This document shows, piece by piece, positions 1 to 11,795 of a stretch of 64,000 bases of DNA. The stretch's first letter is position 1, and each line of letters opens with the position of its first letter. The stretch comes from Acidimicrobiia bacterium (lineage in GTDB: Bacteria; Actinomycetota; Acidimicrobiia; Acidimicrobiales; Bin134). Both the position numbers and the translations under genes were made by a program. The notes beneath the pieces were generated by a model, which saw only the letters and a program-made list of their open reading frames with translations, was not told the origin of the DNA and ran no database searches. Location of the stretch: contig JAJECA010000020.1 in NCBI GenBank assembly GCA_022822265.1, positions 53,524 through 117,523 on the forward strand, given 5' to 3'.

Positions 1-1
1 C

Positions 2-628
2 CGCACCCAGCGCGAGGCCGAGTCTCGACCCGGCCTCAGCGACCACTGGCACTCGGCCTATACCGTGTGGGACTGCACCGACGGTGACGGCGGGGCGCAT
101 CAGCCCATCTTTGAGGGCCGTAGGAACAGCCAGGGCTATCCCTACGACCCCGAGGGCATCCACTCCCACTCCGACGGGCTGATCCACATCCACCCGTTCA
201 CCGCCAATGCCGCCGGTGAGGACGCCGTCATGGCCAAGTTTTTCGAGTCGATGTTCGTGACCATGGATCAGAACGGGATCACCGCGGCCGAGTTCGGGGT
301 GATCAGCGCGGTGGACGCGGTGTGCGACGGCCAGCCCGCGGTGATGCAGATTGTGCGCTGGTCCAGCGCCCTTACCGCGGTGGAAGCGGAACCCGATGAG
401 CGCATCTACGAGGACTTCGGCGATGTCCGCTTCAAAAAGGACGGCGAGGCCTTCACTATCGCCTTGGCGCCCCGCGATGCCGTGGTGCCGCTTCCCCCAA
501 CGGTCAACGATCTTCTCGCGGTGTCGCCATCGCTGGTGGCCGACCTCTCCCAGCCCGAAGGGCCGGTTGAGTTCGACGAAAACCTCGATGAGGACGTTCC
601 GGGCGTCAGGGTGGAAGACAACGGCTGA
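2..628 (+). CDS. conserved hypothetical protein, 5'-truncated by window start
   Basis: Frame is open from base 2 (RTQREAESRPGLSDHWHSAYTVWDCTDG...HSHSDGLIHIHPF); the track start at 65 is probably internal. Confidence 0.7.
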   Translation, partial: RTQREAESRPGLSDHWHSAYTVWDCTDGDGGAHQPIFEGRRNSQGYPYDPEGIHSHSDGLIHIHPFTANAAGEDAVMAKFFESMFVTMDQNGITAAEFGVISAVDAVCDGQPAVMQIVRWSSALTAVEAEPDERIYEDFGDVRFKKDGEAFTIALAPRDAVVPLPPTVNDLLAVSPSLVADLSQPEGPVEFDENLDEDVPGVRVEDNG

Positions 629-646
629 GCCGGGGGGACCACTTAT

Positions 647-1540
647 ATGGACGCGGTTGTTCTGGTCGGCGGATTCGGCACCAGACTTCGGCCCCTGACC
701 CTGACCCGCCCCAAGCAGATGTTGCCGGTAGTTGACCGGCCCATGATCGAGCATGTGGTGGGGCGCCTCGGCGAGCAGGGGATCACCCGAGCGGTTCTGT
801 CTTTGGGATACCGGCCGGATGCTTTCGAGGCTGCCTACCCTGAGCGCTACTGCGCCGGCGTTGAGCTGTTCTACGCGGTGGAACCCGAGCCGCTGGACAC
901 CGCGGGGGCCATCGCTTTCGCGGCCCGAATGGCCGATGTGCAGGACACATTCGTTGCCGTCAACGGCGATGTGATGAGCGACTTTCCGCTGGTCGATCTG
1001 CTCGACGCCCATCGCGTCAGAGGCGCGGCGGCCACCATCGCCCTGACCCCGGTGGACGACCCTTCCCGCTACGGGGTGGTGGTGTGCGACCCCGAAGGTC
1101 GGGTACAAGCCTTCGTCGAGAAGCCGCCTGCCGATGAGGCGCCCAGCCAGTGGATAAACGCCGGAATCTACGTACTCGATCCCTCGGTGCTCGACTTGAT
1201 CCCCGAAGACCGCCCTGTGTCAATCGAGAGGGAGACCTTTCCCGCTCTCGTGCAAGAGGGTTCGCTTTATGCGGTGGCCCGTGACGGATTCTGGATAGAC
1301 GCGGGCACTCCTGCCGCATATCTGGAGGTCCAGATGGCCCTCGCGGGCGGCACCCACATCCACTCCACTGCCGAGATCGCACCCACCGCCCAAATAACCA
1401 ACTCAGTGATAATGGAACACGCGGTGGTTGCCGCCGATGCCCGAGTGGCCGACTCCGTGTTGCTTCCCTACAGCTCTGTCCAGGCGAATTCTGAGATCAC
1501 TGGGGCCATCATCACCCCAGACCACCACATCACCACTTAG
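647..1540 (+). CDS. sugar-phosphate nucleotidyltransferase (mannose-1-phosphate guanylyltransferase-like)
   Basis: N-terminal VLVGGFGTRLRPLTLTRPKQMLPVVDRPMIEH signature and C-terminal hexapeptide-like region. Confidence 0.9.
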   Translation: MDAVVLVGGFGTRLRPLTLTRPKQMLPVVDRPMIEHVVGRLGEQGITRAVLSLGYRPDAFEAAYPERYCAGVELFYAVEPEPLDTAGAIAFAARMADVQDTFVAVNGDVMSDFPLVDLLDAHRVRGAAATIALTPVDDPSRYGVVVCDPEGRVQAFVEKPPADEAPSQWINAGIYVLDPSVLDLIPEDRPVSIERETFPALVQEGSLYAVARDGFWIDAGTPAAYLEVQMALAGGTHIHSTAEIAPTAQITNSVIMEHAVVAADARVADSVLLPYSSVQANSEITGAIITPDHHITT

Positions 1541-1575
1541 CGGAATAGCGGAACAGATCTTCACCGAATAGCGGA

Positions 1576-2283
1576 TTAGCGGAATAGGTCCTCGCCCGGG
1601 GGTCGGATGATGTCCGCTTGGATGCTGCCGGGGCCGAGCCAGGCCGGATCGACGCCCCGGATGACGGCGACTGGGACGCCTTCGGCCTTGCCCATCACCA
1701 TCTCAGCGGCGGCGGCCAGCTCATCGACGATGGCCACCTCGGTCACCTGGAGCTCCCGGCCGGTGGCGTCGGGGGTGCCCCGCAGGTCGAGTATGGGGCG
1801 GACCCCGGCCACGCCGATGGCCACGTCGGCCACCCCGCGCCGCCAAGGCCTCCCGAAGGTGTCGGAGACAACCACCCCTACCTCCACGCCGGTGCGGGCC
1901 CTGATCCCTTCGCGGATGCGCCGAGCCGAGCGGTCGGGGTCGTCGGGCAGGAGTGCAACCTCGTCGGGGGCCGTGTTCGAGCGGTCTACCCCGGCATTGG
2001 CGCACACGAAACCATGCTTGGTCTCACTGATGATGAGATCGCCGCGCCGTCGCAGCACCCGTACCGACTCCTGCTCCACCACCGGCTTGTGGGACAGGGG
2101 GTCATCGGGGTCAACGGTGACCATGGCGTTCTCGGCTTTGGAGACGATCTTTTGGGTGACCACCACCACGTCGCCGTCGGCCAAGTCGGCTGCCTCGGCG
2201 ATCAACCCGGCCAAGTCTTCTCCCGCCTCGATCTCCGGCAATCCCTCTACCCCGAATATCTCGAGCCTCATGGGCCTAGCCAT
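1576..2283 (-). CDS. cofE: coenzyme F420-0:L-glutamate ligase, stand-alone CofE
   Basis: DGDVVVVTQKIVSKAEN, SDTFGRPWRRGVADVAIGVAG motifs; overlaps cofD; no C-terminal nitroreductase-like domain. Confidence 0.9.
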   Translation of the reverse strand: MARPMRLEIFGVEGLPEIEAGEDLAGLIAEAADLADGDVVVVTQKIVSKAENAMVTVDPDDPLSHKPVVEQESVRVLRRRGDLIISETKHGFVCANAGVDRSNTAPDEVALLPDDPDRSARRIREGIRARTGVEVGVVVSDTFGRPWRRGVADVAIGVAGVRPILDLRGTPDATGRELQVTEVAIVDELAAAAEMVMGKAEGVPVAVIRGVDPAWLGPGSIQADIIRPPGEDLFR

Positions 2284-3214
2284 CGGCGCACTTCAAGACA
2301 ATGCGGGCCAAATCTGCGGCCGACTCGACTCCATGCATCACGGTCGGGGCCACCACGCAGGACACCCCGACGGATTCCACATCGTCGGCCAGGTGGGCGT
2401 CGACCTCGTCGATCACCAAAGTGGCGGCTACATCCCGGTATAGCCGGGCCACCCCCACCACCGAGCACTCATGGCCAAGCTCCCGCATGAGCCGGTCGGC
2501 CGGGCCCTTGAGGGCAGCGCCGCCCACGATGGGCGAAACCGCCACCACTGAGTCCCGACGGGCGGCCATCGCCGGGCGCACGCCGGGCACTTCCAGCACC
2601 GGCCCGATGGAGACGATGGGATTGGAGGGGGCGATGACGATGGTTCGGGCGGCGGCCAGACTCTTGATGAGTCCCGGCGTGGGATGGGCGGTCTGCGAAC
2701 CAGCCACCCTCACGGCGGTGACCGCAACATTGTGGCGGCGGAGCACGAAATAGTCCTGGAAACCGATCTCGCCCTCATCAGCAGTTGTGACCCGCGTTTC
2801 GATCCGGTCGTTGGTGACCGGGACAATGGCCAGCTCCAAGCCCCAGGCCGCGGCGATCTCCGCGGTGACCGCGGCCAGATCGGCCCCTTGCCCCAGCCGG
2901 TGGGTCCGGTACAAGTGGGTGGCCAGGTCGCGGTCGCCCAACCGGAACCAGGTGATTCCGCCGTAGCGGTCCAGGGCGTCCATGGCCTGCCAGGTTTCGC
3001 CGGCCAGGCCCCAACCGGTGTCGGGGTTGACCGCACCGGCCAGCGTGTAGACCACGGTGTCCAAGTCGGGGCTCACATGCAGGCCGTGCAGCACGGTGTC
3101 GTCGGCGGTGTTCACCACGGCGAGCAGGTCGCCGGGGGGATGGACCCGGACCAGACCGGCGAGCAGTTTGGCTGCTCCCACCCCTCCGGCCAGCGTGACC
3201 ACGCTTTGGGTCAA
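2276..3214 (-). CDS. cofD: 2-phospho-L-lactate/phosphoenolpyruvate transferase CofD/FbiA
   Basis: VTLAGGVGAAKLLAGL...VNTADDTVLHGLHVSPDLDTVVYTLAG; adjacent to cofE. Confidence 0.92.
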   Translation of the reverse strand: MTQSVVTLAGGVGAAKLLAGLVRVHPPGDLLAVVNTADDTVLHGLHVSPDLDTVVYTLAGAVNPDTGWGLAGETWQAMDALDRYGGITWFRLGDRDLATHLYRTHRLGQGADLAAVTAEIAAAWGLELAIVPVTNDRIETRVTTADEGEIGFQDYFVLRRHNVAVTAVRVAGSQTAHPTPGLIKSLAAARTIVIAPSNPIVSIGPVLEVPGVRPAMAARRDSVVAVSPIVGGAALKGPADRLMRELGHECSVVGVARLYRDVAATLVIDEVDAHLADDVESVGVSCVVAPTVMHGVESAADLARIVLKCADG

Positions 3215-3248
3215 AAGACCTCCCCAAGAAGGTCGGGAGGGGGACCAG

Positions 3249-5218
<1,970 letters not shown>

Positions 5219-5327
5219 CGCAACGAGTGTGCCACTTCTCACGGGCATTTGCTGTGCCCGGTGGCGAGTCGCCCAGAGCCAGGTGCCATGCCTCTTTTGT
5301 TGCAGAGCGGGCCGGTACGGTGTTGAG

Positions 5328-5669
5328 GTGGGCGATCCGCAGCCAGATGAGGAGCCAGCGCCGGAGGAAGACCCGCTGGTTGAGTGCATTCGCAACGGCA
5401 TCTACACCGCGGTGGGACTCGGTCTGCTGGTTGTAAATCGCGTTCAGGCCGCCCGAATGGATTTAGTCGAACAGCTGCCCGAGGAGTTGCGAGACGCCTT
5501 CTCCGACCTGGCCGATCAAGTGCCTGAGGACGTGCGCAACGCGGTGGCTGATTTGGCCGGCCAGCTACCTGGGTCGGTGCTGACCGTGCTCTCAGACGCG
5601 GTTGAGCAGGCCCCGGCCCTCGCCGAGGCGCTGCGGGAATTCGTCAGCCGCAATTCCGACGAAACCTGA
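5328..5669 (+). CDS. hypothetical protein with amphipathic helical repeats
   Basis: GTG start preceded by TACGGT-N6; stop overlaps next start. Confidence 0.65.
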   Translation: MGDPQPDEEPAPEEDPLVECIRNGIYTAVGLGLLVVNRVQAARMDLVEQLPEELRDAFSDLADQVPEDVRNAVADLAGQLPGSVLTVLSDAVEQAPALAEALREFVSRNSDET

Positions 5670-8518
5670 TGGAGTCCAAGGCCGACCCCAGGATTCACGT
5701 GGTGATCGTGAGCCACGATCCCGGTCTGTGGTTCGACGAGATGCTGGAATCGATCGCCGCGCAAGACCATCCCCTCGTGGATGTGACAGTGTTCGACGCG
5801 GGCAGCGAGTCGGACTCCACCGCCCGGGTTCAGCGCTTCTTGCCCCAAGCTGAAGTCCACCGAGTTGACTCAAATCCCGGATACGGCCCAGCGGCCAACC
5901 GAGTGCTGATGAACTCCGACCCGGCGCCCGACTTCTACGTGTTCTGCCACGATGATGTGGCGTTGGCGCCAAACACCCTGCGATTGCTGGCCCATGAGGC
6001 GGTGCGGTCCAACGCGGGGATTGTCGGTCCAAAGTATGTGGACTGGGACGACCCCAGCCGCATTCTCCAAGTCGGCCTTTTGGTGGACAAGACCGGGGTC
6101 CCGATTCCCACGGTTGAGGACGGCGAACTCGATCAGGAACAACACGATGTTGTCCAAGAGATGTTTGCGGTGCCCGGAGGATGCGTGCTGGTGCGCGGCG
6201 ACCTTTTTCGGGCAGTCGGCGGCTTCGACCCGGAGATGTCGTTCTGTTACGAGCATGTCGACTTGTGCTGGAGGGCTCGCACAGTGGGGGCGCGGGTCAT
6301 GGTGGCCCCAACTGCTGTGGTCCGCCACCGTCAGCAGCTGGCCGATCGCATTTCCCGGACCCGAACCGAGGGGCTTTTTCGTCGCCATCGGATCCGCACC
6401 CTTCTGTCGGTATACGGGGCTTGGTACTCGGTCCGAGTGATTCCCCAGGCGATGGTGTTCTCTGCTGTCGAGCTGCTGGTCGCGCTGGCCACCGGGCATC
6501 TGAGTCAGGCCCGTCAGATCGGGGCATCTTGGGGATACAACCTGATTCGACCGGGTTCGATACGGCGAAAACGTCAGGCCGTCGGGCAATCCCGCCAGGT
6601 GGGGGATTCCCACATCCGCCTTTCACAGGCCCGGGGCTTTGCTCGGCTGGCCTCCTTCTTGGCGAGCCGGAGGAGCAATGCGGGAGACGGGTCCTCGACG
6701 CGTAGCACCCTTTTGGCCCGATTGAGTCGATCGCGGGTCTCGGTGCTCGTGGGGATTGCCGTTTTGATCTTGGTGCTGCTCGGGGCTCGGGACTTGATCG
6801 CCGGGAGCATTCCCGCGGTAGGCGACATGGCCCGGCTGGGGTCGAGTTCCGATCTCTTGAACAGCTGGTGGAGCGATTCGCGGCCCGCGGGGCTGGGCCA
6901 GGAGGGGTTCGCCCCCACCGGCTTTGGAGTGCTGACCCTGCTGAGCTGGGTCTTTTTGGGCCAGACCGATCTGCTCCGCACGGTTTTGATCGTCGGCATG
7001 GTTCCGCTGGGTGCGCTGGGGCTGTGGCGGCTCATGCGCCCGTTCGACTCCCTGTGGATCCAAGGCGTGGCGTTGGCGGTGTACGTGGCCAATCCGGTGC
7101 CCTACAACGCGCTGGCCAATGGGGTGTGGAGCGCCCTGCTCATGTATGGAGCGGCGCCCTGGCTCATGCGCACTGTGCTGGCCGGATCGGGCCTGGCCCC
7201 CTATGGGACGGTGGGGGGTAGCTCCGGGCCGGGCTTGCGCCCCCCGTCTTTCTTGCGGGAGGCCTTGGCGGTGGGATTGCCGCTGGGCCTGGCCGGTGCA
7301 TTGGCCCCGGAGGCCCTCATCGTCATGGGACTGTTGCTGGCCGGTCTGGTTCTGGGGTCGTTAATCGCCGGTACTGCTGAGGGAATGACCCGCATGTTGG
7401 CAGTGGCAGTGGCCGGAGCGGCGGTAGCCGCGGTTTTGAACCTGCCTTGGCTGGCCGACAGCCTGCCGACGTTGCTCGGTGATCGGCCGGGGGGAAACGG
7501 GGTGAACTCTTGGGCGGAGATCCTGCGGTTCGACACCGGGCCATTCGGCGACAATCGGCTTGGTTGGGCCCTGCCGGTGGCCGCCGTGCTTCCACTCGCA
7601 TTGGCCCACGACTCCCGGCTGGCATGGGCGGTGCGGGGGTGGACTCTCTATCTGGGCAGCGCAGCAGTGGCCCTCGTGGCCGAGCAGGACTGGTCGCCGG
7701 TGCCCTTGCCCCGGCCTGAGGTGATACAGATCCCCGGCGCAGTGGGCCTGGCCATCGCGGTTGCCATGGGCGTGGCCGCCTTCTTGGTGGACGTCCGCCG
7801 ACATCGTTTCGGGTGGCGCCAGGTAGTGCCCTTCACCGCCGTCGCTGCACTGGTGGCGGGAATGCTTCCGGCTCTGGCAGTCGTCTCGGGTGGCGACTGG
7901 AACGCAACCCGCGACGACTACTCCGATGTGGCTCCGTTCTCCGACGACGATGGGGCAGCGGGTCATCGGGTTCTCTGGCTCGGCCATCCCGACGTGCTGC
8001 CGCCGGCCAGTTGGAATCTGGACGGGCACCTGTCGTTTGCGGTCTCCGACAGCCGGGACTTCCCCTCGGTGGCCCAGCGCTGGGTCGGCGGACTGGACGA
8101 CCGCAGCCGCCAAGTGGCCGATGCCGTGCTGGAAGCGCCGGACACGGGTACCAGCCGTCTGGGCGCCGAACTGTTCCAATGGGGAATCGGGACGATCCTG
8201 GTGGCGGAGCGCTTGGCCCCCCCGCCATACGGAGAGTTGTCACAGCCTGCTCCCGAGTGGTTGTTCGACATGCTCGACAGCCAACTCGATCTGGTGGCGG
8301 GCGGGCTCACCGCGGGCATCGACACGTATCACAACACAGCGGCCAGTCCCGAGGCTCTTCGAGCCGCTGTCGGTCCCTCTCCCGACGACGGGGCCTCGGC
8401 ATTGACCCGGTTGCTGCTGGCGGTACAGATCGTGTTGTGGGTAGTTGCCCTTGTGGGGATAGCCCGCCTTAGCACGGGCGAAAGGGGTCGCCGACAGCCT
8501 GAACAGAGGGCTGCCTGA
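5669..8518 (+). CDS. family 2 glycosyltransferase fused to multi-pass membrane region
   Basis: VVIVSHDPGLWFDEMLESIAAQDHPLVDVTVFDAGS..., then several hydrophobic segments. Confidence 0.85.
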   Translation: MESKADPRIHVVIVSHDPGLWFDEMLESIAAQDHPLVDVTVFDAGSESDSTARVQRFLPQAEVHRVDSNPGYGPAANRVLMNSDPAPDFYVFCHDDVALAPNTLRLLAHEAVRSNAGIVGPKYVDWDDPSRILQVGLLVDKTGVPIPTVEDGELDQEQHDVVQEMFAVPGGCVLVRGDLFRAVGGFDPEMSFCYEHVDLCWRARTVGARVMVAPTAVVRHRQQLADRISRTRTEGLFRRHRIRTLLSVYGAWYSVRVIPQAMVFSAVELLVALATGHLSQARQIGASWGYNLIRPGSIRRKRQAVGQSRQVGDSHIRLSQARGFARLASFLASRRSNAGDGSSTRSTLLARLSRSRVSVLVGIAVLILVLLGARDLIAGSIPAVGDMARLGSSSDLLNSWWSDSRPAGLGQEGFAPTGFGVLTLLSWVFLGQTDLLRTVLIVGMVPLGALGLWRLMRPFDSLWIQGVALAVYVANPVPYNALANGVWSALLMYGAAPWLMRTVLAGSGLAPYGTVGGSSGPGLRPPSFLREALAVGLPLGLAGALAPEALIVMGLLLAGLVLGSLIAGTAEGMTRMLAVAVAGAAVAAVLNLPWLADSLPTLLGDRPGGNGVNSWAEILRFDTGPFGDNRLGWALPVAAVLPLALAHDSRLAWAVRGWTLYLGSAAVALVAEQDWSPVPLPRPEVIQIPGAVGLAIAVAMGVAAFLVDVRRHRFGWRQVVPFTAVAALVAGMLPALAVVSGGDWNATRDDYSDVAPFSDDDGAAGHRVLWLGHPDVLPPASWNLDGHLSFAVSDSRDFPSVAQRWVGGLDDRSRQVADAVLEAPDTGTSRLGAELFQWGIGTILVAERLAPPPYGELSQPAPEWLFDMLDSQLDLVAGGLTAGIDTYHNTAASPEALRAAVGPSPDDGASALTRLLLAVQIVLWVVALVGIARLSTGERGRRQPEQRAA

Positions 8519-10071
8519 TGACCGGCCGCCTGATGACCGGCCGGGTGATGCGCTGGCCCTTGGTGGTGGTGGCGCTGGCGACGGTGATTGGGCTGGCGGT
8601 GGCCGAAAGAAGCGACGACGGCCCAGATGTCGGGGAGGTCGGGTCCAATCAGGAGGCAATCAGCGCGGCCCCCGGCTCAGATGCTGAGGGGGGTGTTTGG
8701 TACTGCTCCGAGGGAACGTCGTCGCCGGGCGAGTTCGCCGACCACACGGTGATCGTGGCCAATCCGACCGGGGTTGCGGTTACCGCGGAGGTGTCGGTCT
8801 TCCCGGCGACGCCCATCGGCTGGGTGTCTCCGCTGGCCATTCCCGAGAGTGTGCGCTTGAGCGTTCCGGCCGGTTCGCAGTCCTCCATCCGGCTAGCCGA
8901 GGTTGTCGAGTCGAAGTACACCGCCGCGCTGGTGGAGATGGACTCCGGCTCGGCCGTGGTTGAACAACGGGTGCAGGGGCCAACCGGCATGGATGTCGTC
9001 CCCTGTGCCTCTCGCTCATCGGAGACCTGGTACTTCGCTGCCGGATCGACTCGGCGGGATGCCCGACTGGTCTTCACCCTTTTCAACCCCTTCCCTGAGC
9101 GGGCGGTAGTGAAGTTCACCTTCTCGACCGATGAGGGGATCCGGGAACCGCACGCCCTGCGCGGCGTACTGGTGCCGGCCCGGGCGCTCGTGGTGGTGAA
9201 CGCCACCGATCTGGTGCCCCGATTCTCGTCAGTCTCCACAACCGTGGAGGCCCAGGCCGGGCGGATCGTGGCCGGTAGGCTCCAACTGTTTGATGGCAGC
9301 GAGGGGCTGGAAGGGCTTACCGCCGGTCCCGGAGTGCCGGAGGCCCAGACGCAATGGGTATTTCCCACCGGGCCGGCTGGTGAGGGCGTTGCCGAACACA
9401 TCGTCTTGTATAACCCAACTGATCGTGAGGCGGCCGCCGACGTCAGCGTTCGATTGGACCCATCGGGGCTCGGCGATGCCCTGCCACCATTTGAGATGAG
9501 GGTGCCGGCCCAGCAGAAGGTGGCCCTCGTATTCGGGAACCAGGGGGAATACCCCCTGCCTTCTGCGCCCTTCGCCTATAACGCAGGGGAATCTCTGGAC
9601 GGGGGAGTCGGCTTCTGGGCCGCGGTGCAGGTGTATAACGGGGTTCCGATCGTTGCCGAGCGGGTGGTGGCCGCTCCGGCGGCATCGACTCCTGCGGGGG
9701 TGGCGGCCACCGTCGGCACGCCGGTGAGCGCCAGGAACCACCTGATTGCCTGGAATTGGGCCGACGGCGCGGATGTGTCGCTGGTTGTGGTCAACCCCTC
9801 GCCCGATTCCATCGCGCGTGTGACCGTTTCGACGGTGACCGGCGGGACGGTCTCGCCCATCGACCTGCTCAATCCCCGAGAGGTGTCCCCCTACAGCCGC
9901 CTGGTGGTGCCGGTGGACCAGCTGACCGACGGCGGCTCTTTCGCGCTGCTGGTGGAAGCCAGCCAGCCGGTGGTTGTCTCCCGCTCACTGCGGGCTCGAG
10001 ATGGAACCGGAATGGCCTCTGGCCTCTCCGTGCCCTTCGAACCCATCTTGCTGGATCCGTCTGCGTTTTAG
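8518..10071 (+). CDS. DUF5719-like secreted/anchored protein
   Basis: N-terminal TM helix, W-Y-C/PAGS repeats; follows the glycosyltransferase. Confidence 0.65.
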   Translation: MTGRLMTGRVMRWPLVVVALATVIGLAVAERSDDGPDVGEVGSNQEAISAAPGSDAEGGVWYCSEGTSSPGEFADHTVIVANPTGVAVTAEVSVFPATPIGWVSPLAIPESVRLSVPAGSQSSIRLAEVVESKYTAALVEMDSGSAVVEQRVQGPTGMDVVPCASRSSETWYFAAGSTRRDARLVFTLFNPFPERAVVKFTFSTDEGIREPHALRGVLVPARALVVVNATDLVPRFSSVSTTVEAQAGRIVAGRLQLFDGSEGLEGLTAGPGVPEAQTQWVFPTGPAGEGVAEHIVLYNPTDREAAADVSVRLDPSGLGDALPPFEMRVPAQQKVALVFGNQGEYPLPSAPFAYNAGESLDGGVGFWAAVQVYNGVPIVAERVVAAPAASTPAGVAATVGTPVSARNHLIAWNWADGADVSLVVVNPSPDSIARVTVSTVTGGTVSPIDLLNPREVSPYSRLVVPVDQLTDGGSFALLVEASQPVVVSRSLRARDGTGMASGLSVPFEPILLDPSAF

Positions 10072-10104
10072 CGGGCACCGTCTGCCTGTCTACGATCCCC
10101 CCTT

Positions 10105-11766
10105 GTGGACGCCTCTGCTGAAACCCTCCCCACCGTTCGAGATCTAGTGCTGTGCCGGGCTGGTGACGACAGCCCGGCCATGCTGTTCGAAGAAGAGCAG
10201 TACACCTACCGGGAGTTCACTGCCGGCTGCGTTGCCCGAGCCCATCTGCTTTTGGACCGCCGGGGAGCGGGGCCGTTCCATGTAGGTGCGCTCTTGGACA
10301 ACGGTCCGGAATACTCCATGCTGCTGGGAGCAGCGGCCGTAGCCGGGGCGGCGGTGGTGGGCATCAACCCCACCCGGCAAGGCGCGGAGCTGGCCCGCGA
10401 CATCACCCATGCCGACTGTGGCCTGATCGTCACCGAGAGCCGTCACCAGGGGCTCTTGGAGGGACTGGATCTTGGGGCGGCCAACGGCCGGGTACTGGAC
10501 GTCGACTCGCCGGAGTGGACTTCCGCGCTCGCTTCCTATAGCGGTGCCGAGCCCCCGGCCGCTGACATCGACCCGCTGGCCCCCTACCTGCTGCTGTTCA
10601 CGTCGGGCACCACCGGCGACCCCAAGGCGGCCATTTGCTCGCAGGCCCGGCTGGCCCGGATCGGCGAGGTGATCACCGAGATGCGCAAGCTGACGCCCGA
10701 CGACGTGTTCTACCAGGCCATGCCCATGTTCCACTCCAACGCGCTGATGGCCGGCTGGGTACCGTGTCTGACTGCGGGCGGCGTTGCCGCATTCCGGCGC
10801 CGGTTCTCGGCCTCGGGTTTTTTGCCCGATGTGCGGCGGTTCGGTGTCACCTACTTCAACTACGTGGGTAAGCCCCTCACCTACATCCTGGCCACCCCTG
10901 AGCAGCCCGACGACGCCGACAACACCCTGCGGATCGTGTTCGGCAACGAGGGTGCGGTCCACGACTTAGAGCGGTTCTCCCGCCGATTCGGAGTGCCGGT
11001 GGAAGACTCCTACGGTTCAACCGAGGGGGGTGTATCGGTGAGCCGCACGCCGGACACGCCGTCCAATGCCCTGGGGCGGGCCGATGAGAGCGTGAAGATC
11101 CTCGACCCCGACACCGGGGAAGAGGCGCCATTGGCCGTGTTCGACGACACCGGCAAACTGCTCAATCCCGACGAGGCCATCGGCGAGCTGGTGTCGATGG
11201 CCTCCGCGCCCACCTTCGAGGGCTACTGGAACAACCCCGAGGCCGACGACGAGCGCACCCACGGCGGCATCTACTGGTCGGGCGATCTGGCCTATCGCGA
11301 CGCTGCGGGGTTCGTGTACTTCGCGGGGCGGAACTTCGACTGGCTGCGGGTGGACGGGGAGAACTTTGCCGCCGCCCCGGTGGAGCGAATCCTGGTGCGC
11401 CACCCTGACATCGATTTGGCCGCGGTGTACGCCGTGCCCAGTCCGTCGGTGGGCGACGACGTGATGGCTGCGGTGGTGCGCCGGCCCGGATCAGGCTTCG
11501 ACCCGGAGGGATTTGCGGAGTTCCTAGCCGGCCAAGACGACCTGGGCACCAAGTGGGCGCCTCGCTATGTTCGCTGGGCCGACACCCTGCCCCAGACCGA
11601 GACCAACAAGATCCTCAAGCGCACCTTGCGCCGGGAGGGTTGGGAGTCGGACGACGAGACCTGGGTGTTGGACGGCGAGGGCTATCGCCGGATGGGGCCG
11701 GGGGATGCCGAGGCCATCAGGGCCGAGTTCGAGGCCCGGGGCCGGCTGTCGGTGCTGGACGTTTAG
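10105..11766 (+). CDS. AMP-binding acyl-CoA synthetase
   Basis: LLFTSGTTGDPKAAICSQ and YWSGDLAYRDAAGFVYFAGRNFDWLRVDGENF motifs. Confidence 0.92.
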   Translation: MDASAETLPTVRDLVLCRAGDDSPAMLFEEEQYTYREFTAGCVARAHLLLDRRGAGPFHVGALLDNGPEYSMLLGAAAVAGAAVVGINPTRQGAELARDITHADCGLIVTESRHQGLLEGLDLGAANGRVLDVDSPEWTSALASYSGAEPPAADIDPLAPYLLLFTSGTTGDPKAAICSQARLARIGEVITEMRKLTPDDVFYQAMPMFHSNALMAGWVPCLTAGGVAAFRRRFSASGFLPDVRRFGVTYFNYVGKPLTYILATPEQPDDADNTLRIVFGNEGAVHDLERFSRRFGVPVEDSYGSTEGGVSVSRTPDTPSNALGRADESVKILDPDTGEEAPLAVFDDTGKLLNPDEAIGELVSMASAPTFEGYWNNPEADDERTHGGIYWSGDLAYRDAAGFVYFAGRNFDWLRVDGENFAAAPVERILVRHPDIDLAAVYAVPSPSVGDDVMAAVVRRPGSGFDPEGFAEFLAGQDDLGTKWAPRYVRWADTLPQTETNKILKRTLRREGWESDDETWVLDGEGYRRMGPGDAEAIRAEFEARGRLSVLDV

Positions 11767-11795
11767 GCCTGGGCGGCCTCGCTAGCCGAGGGCGC

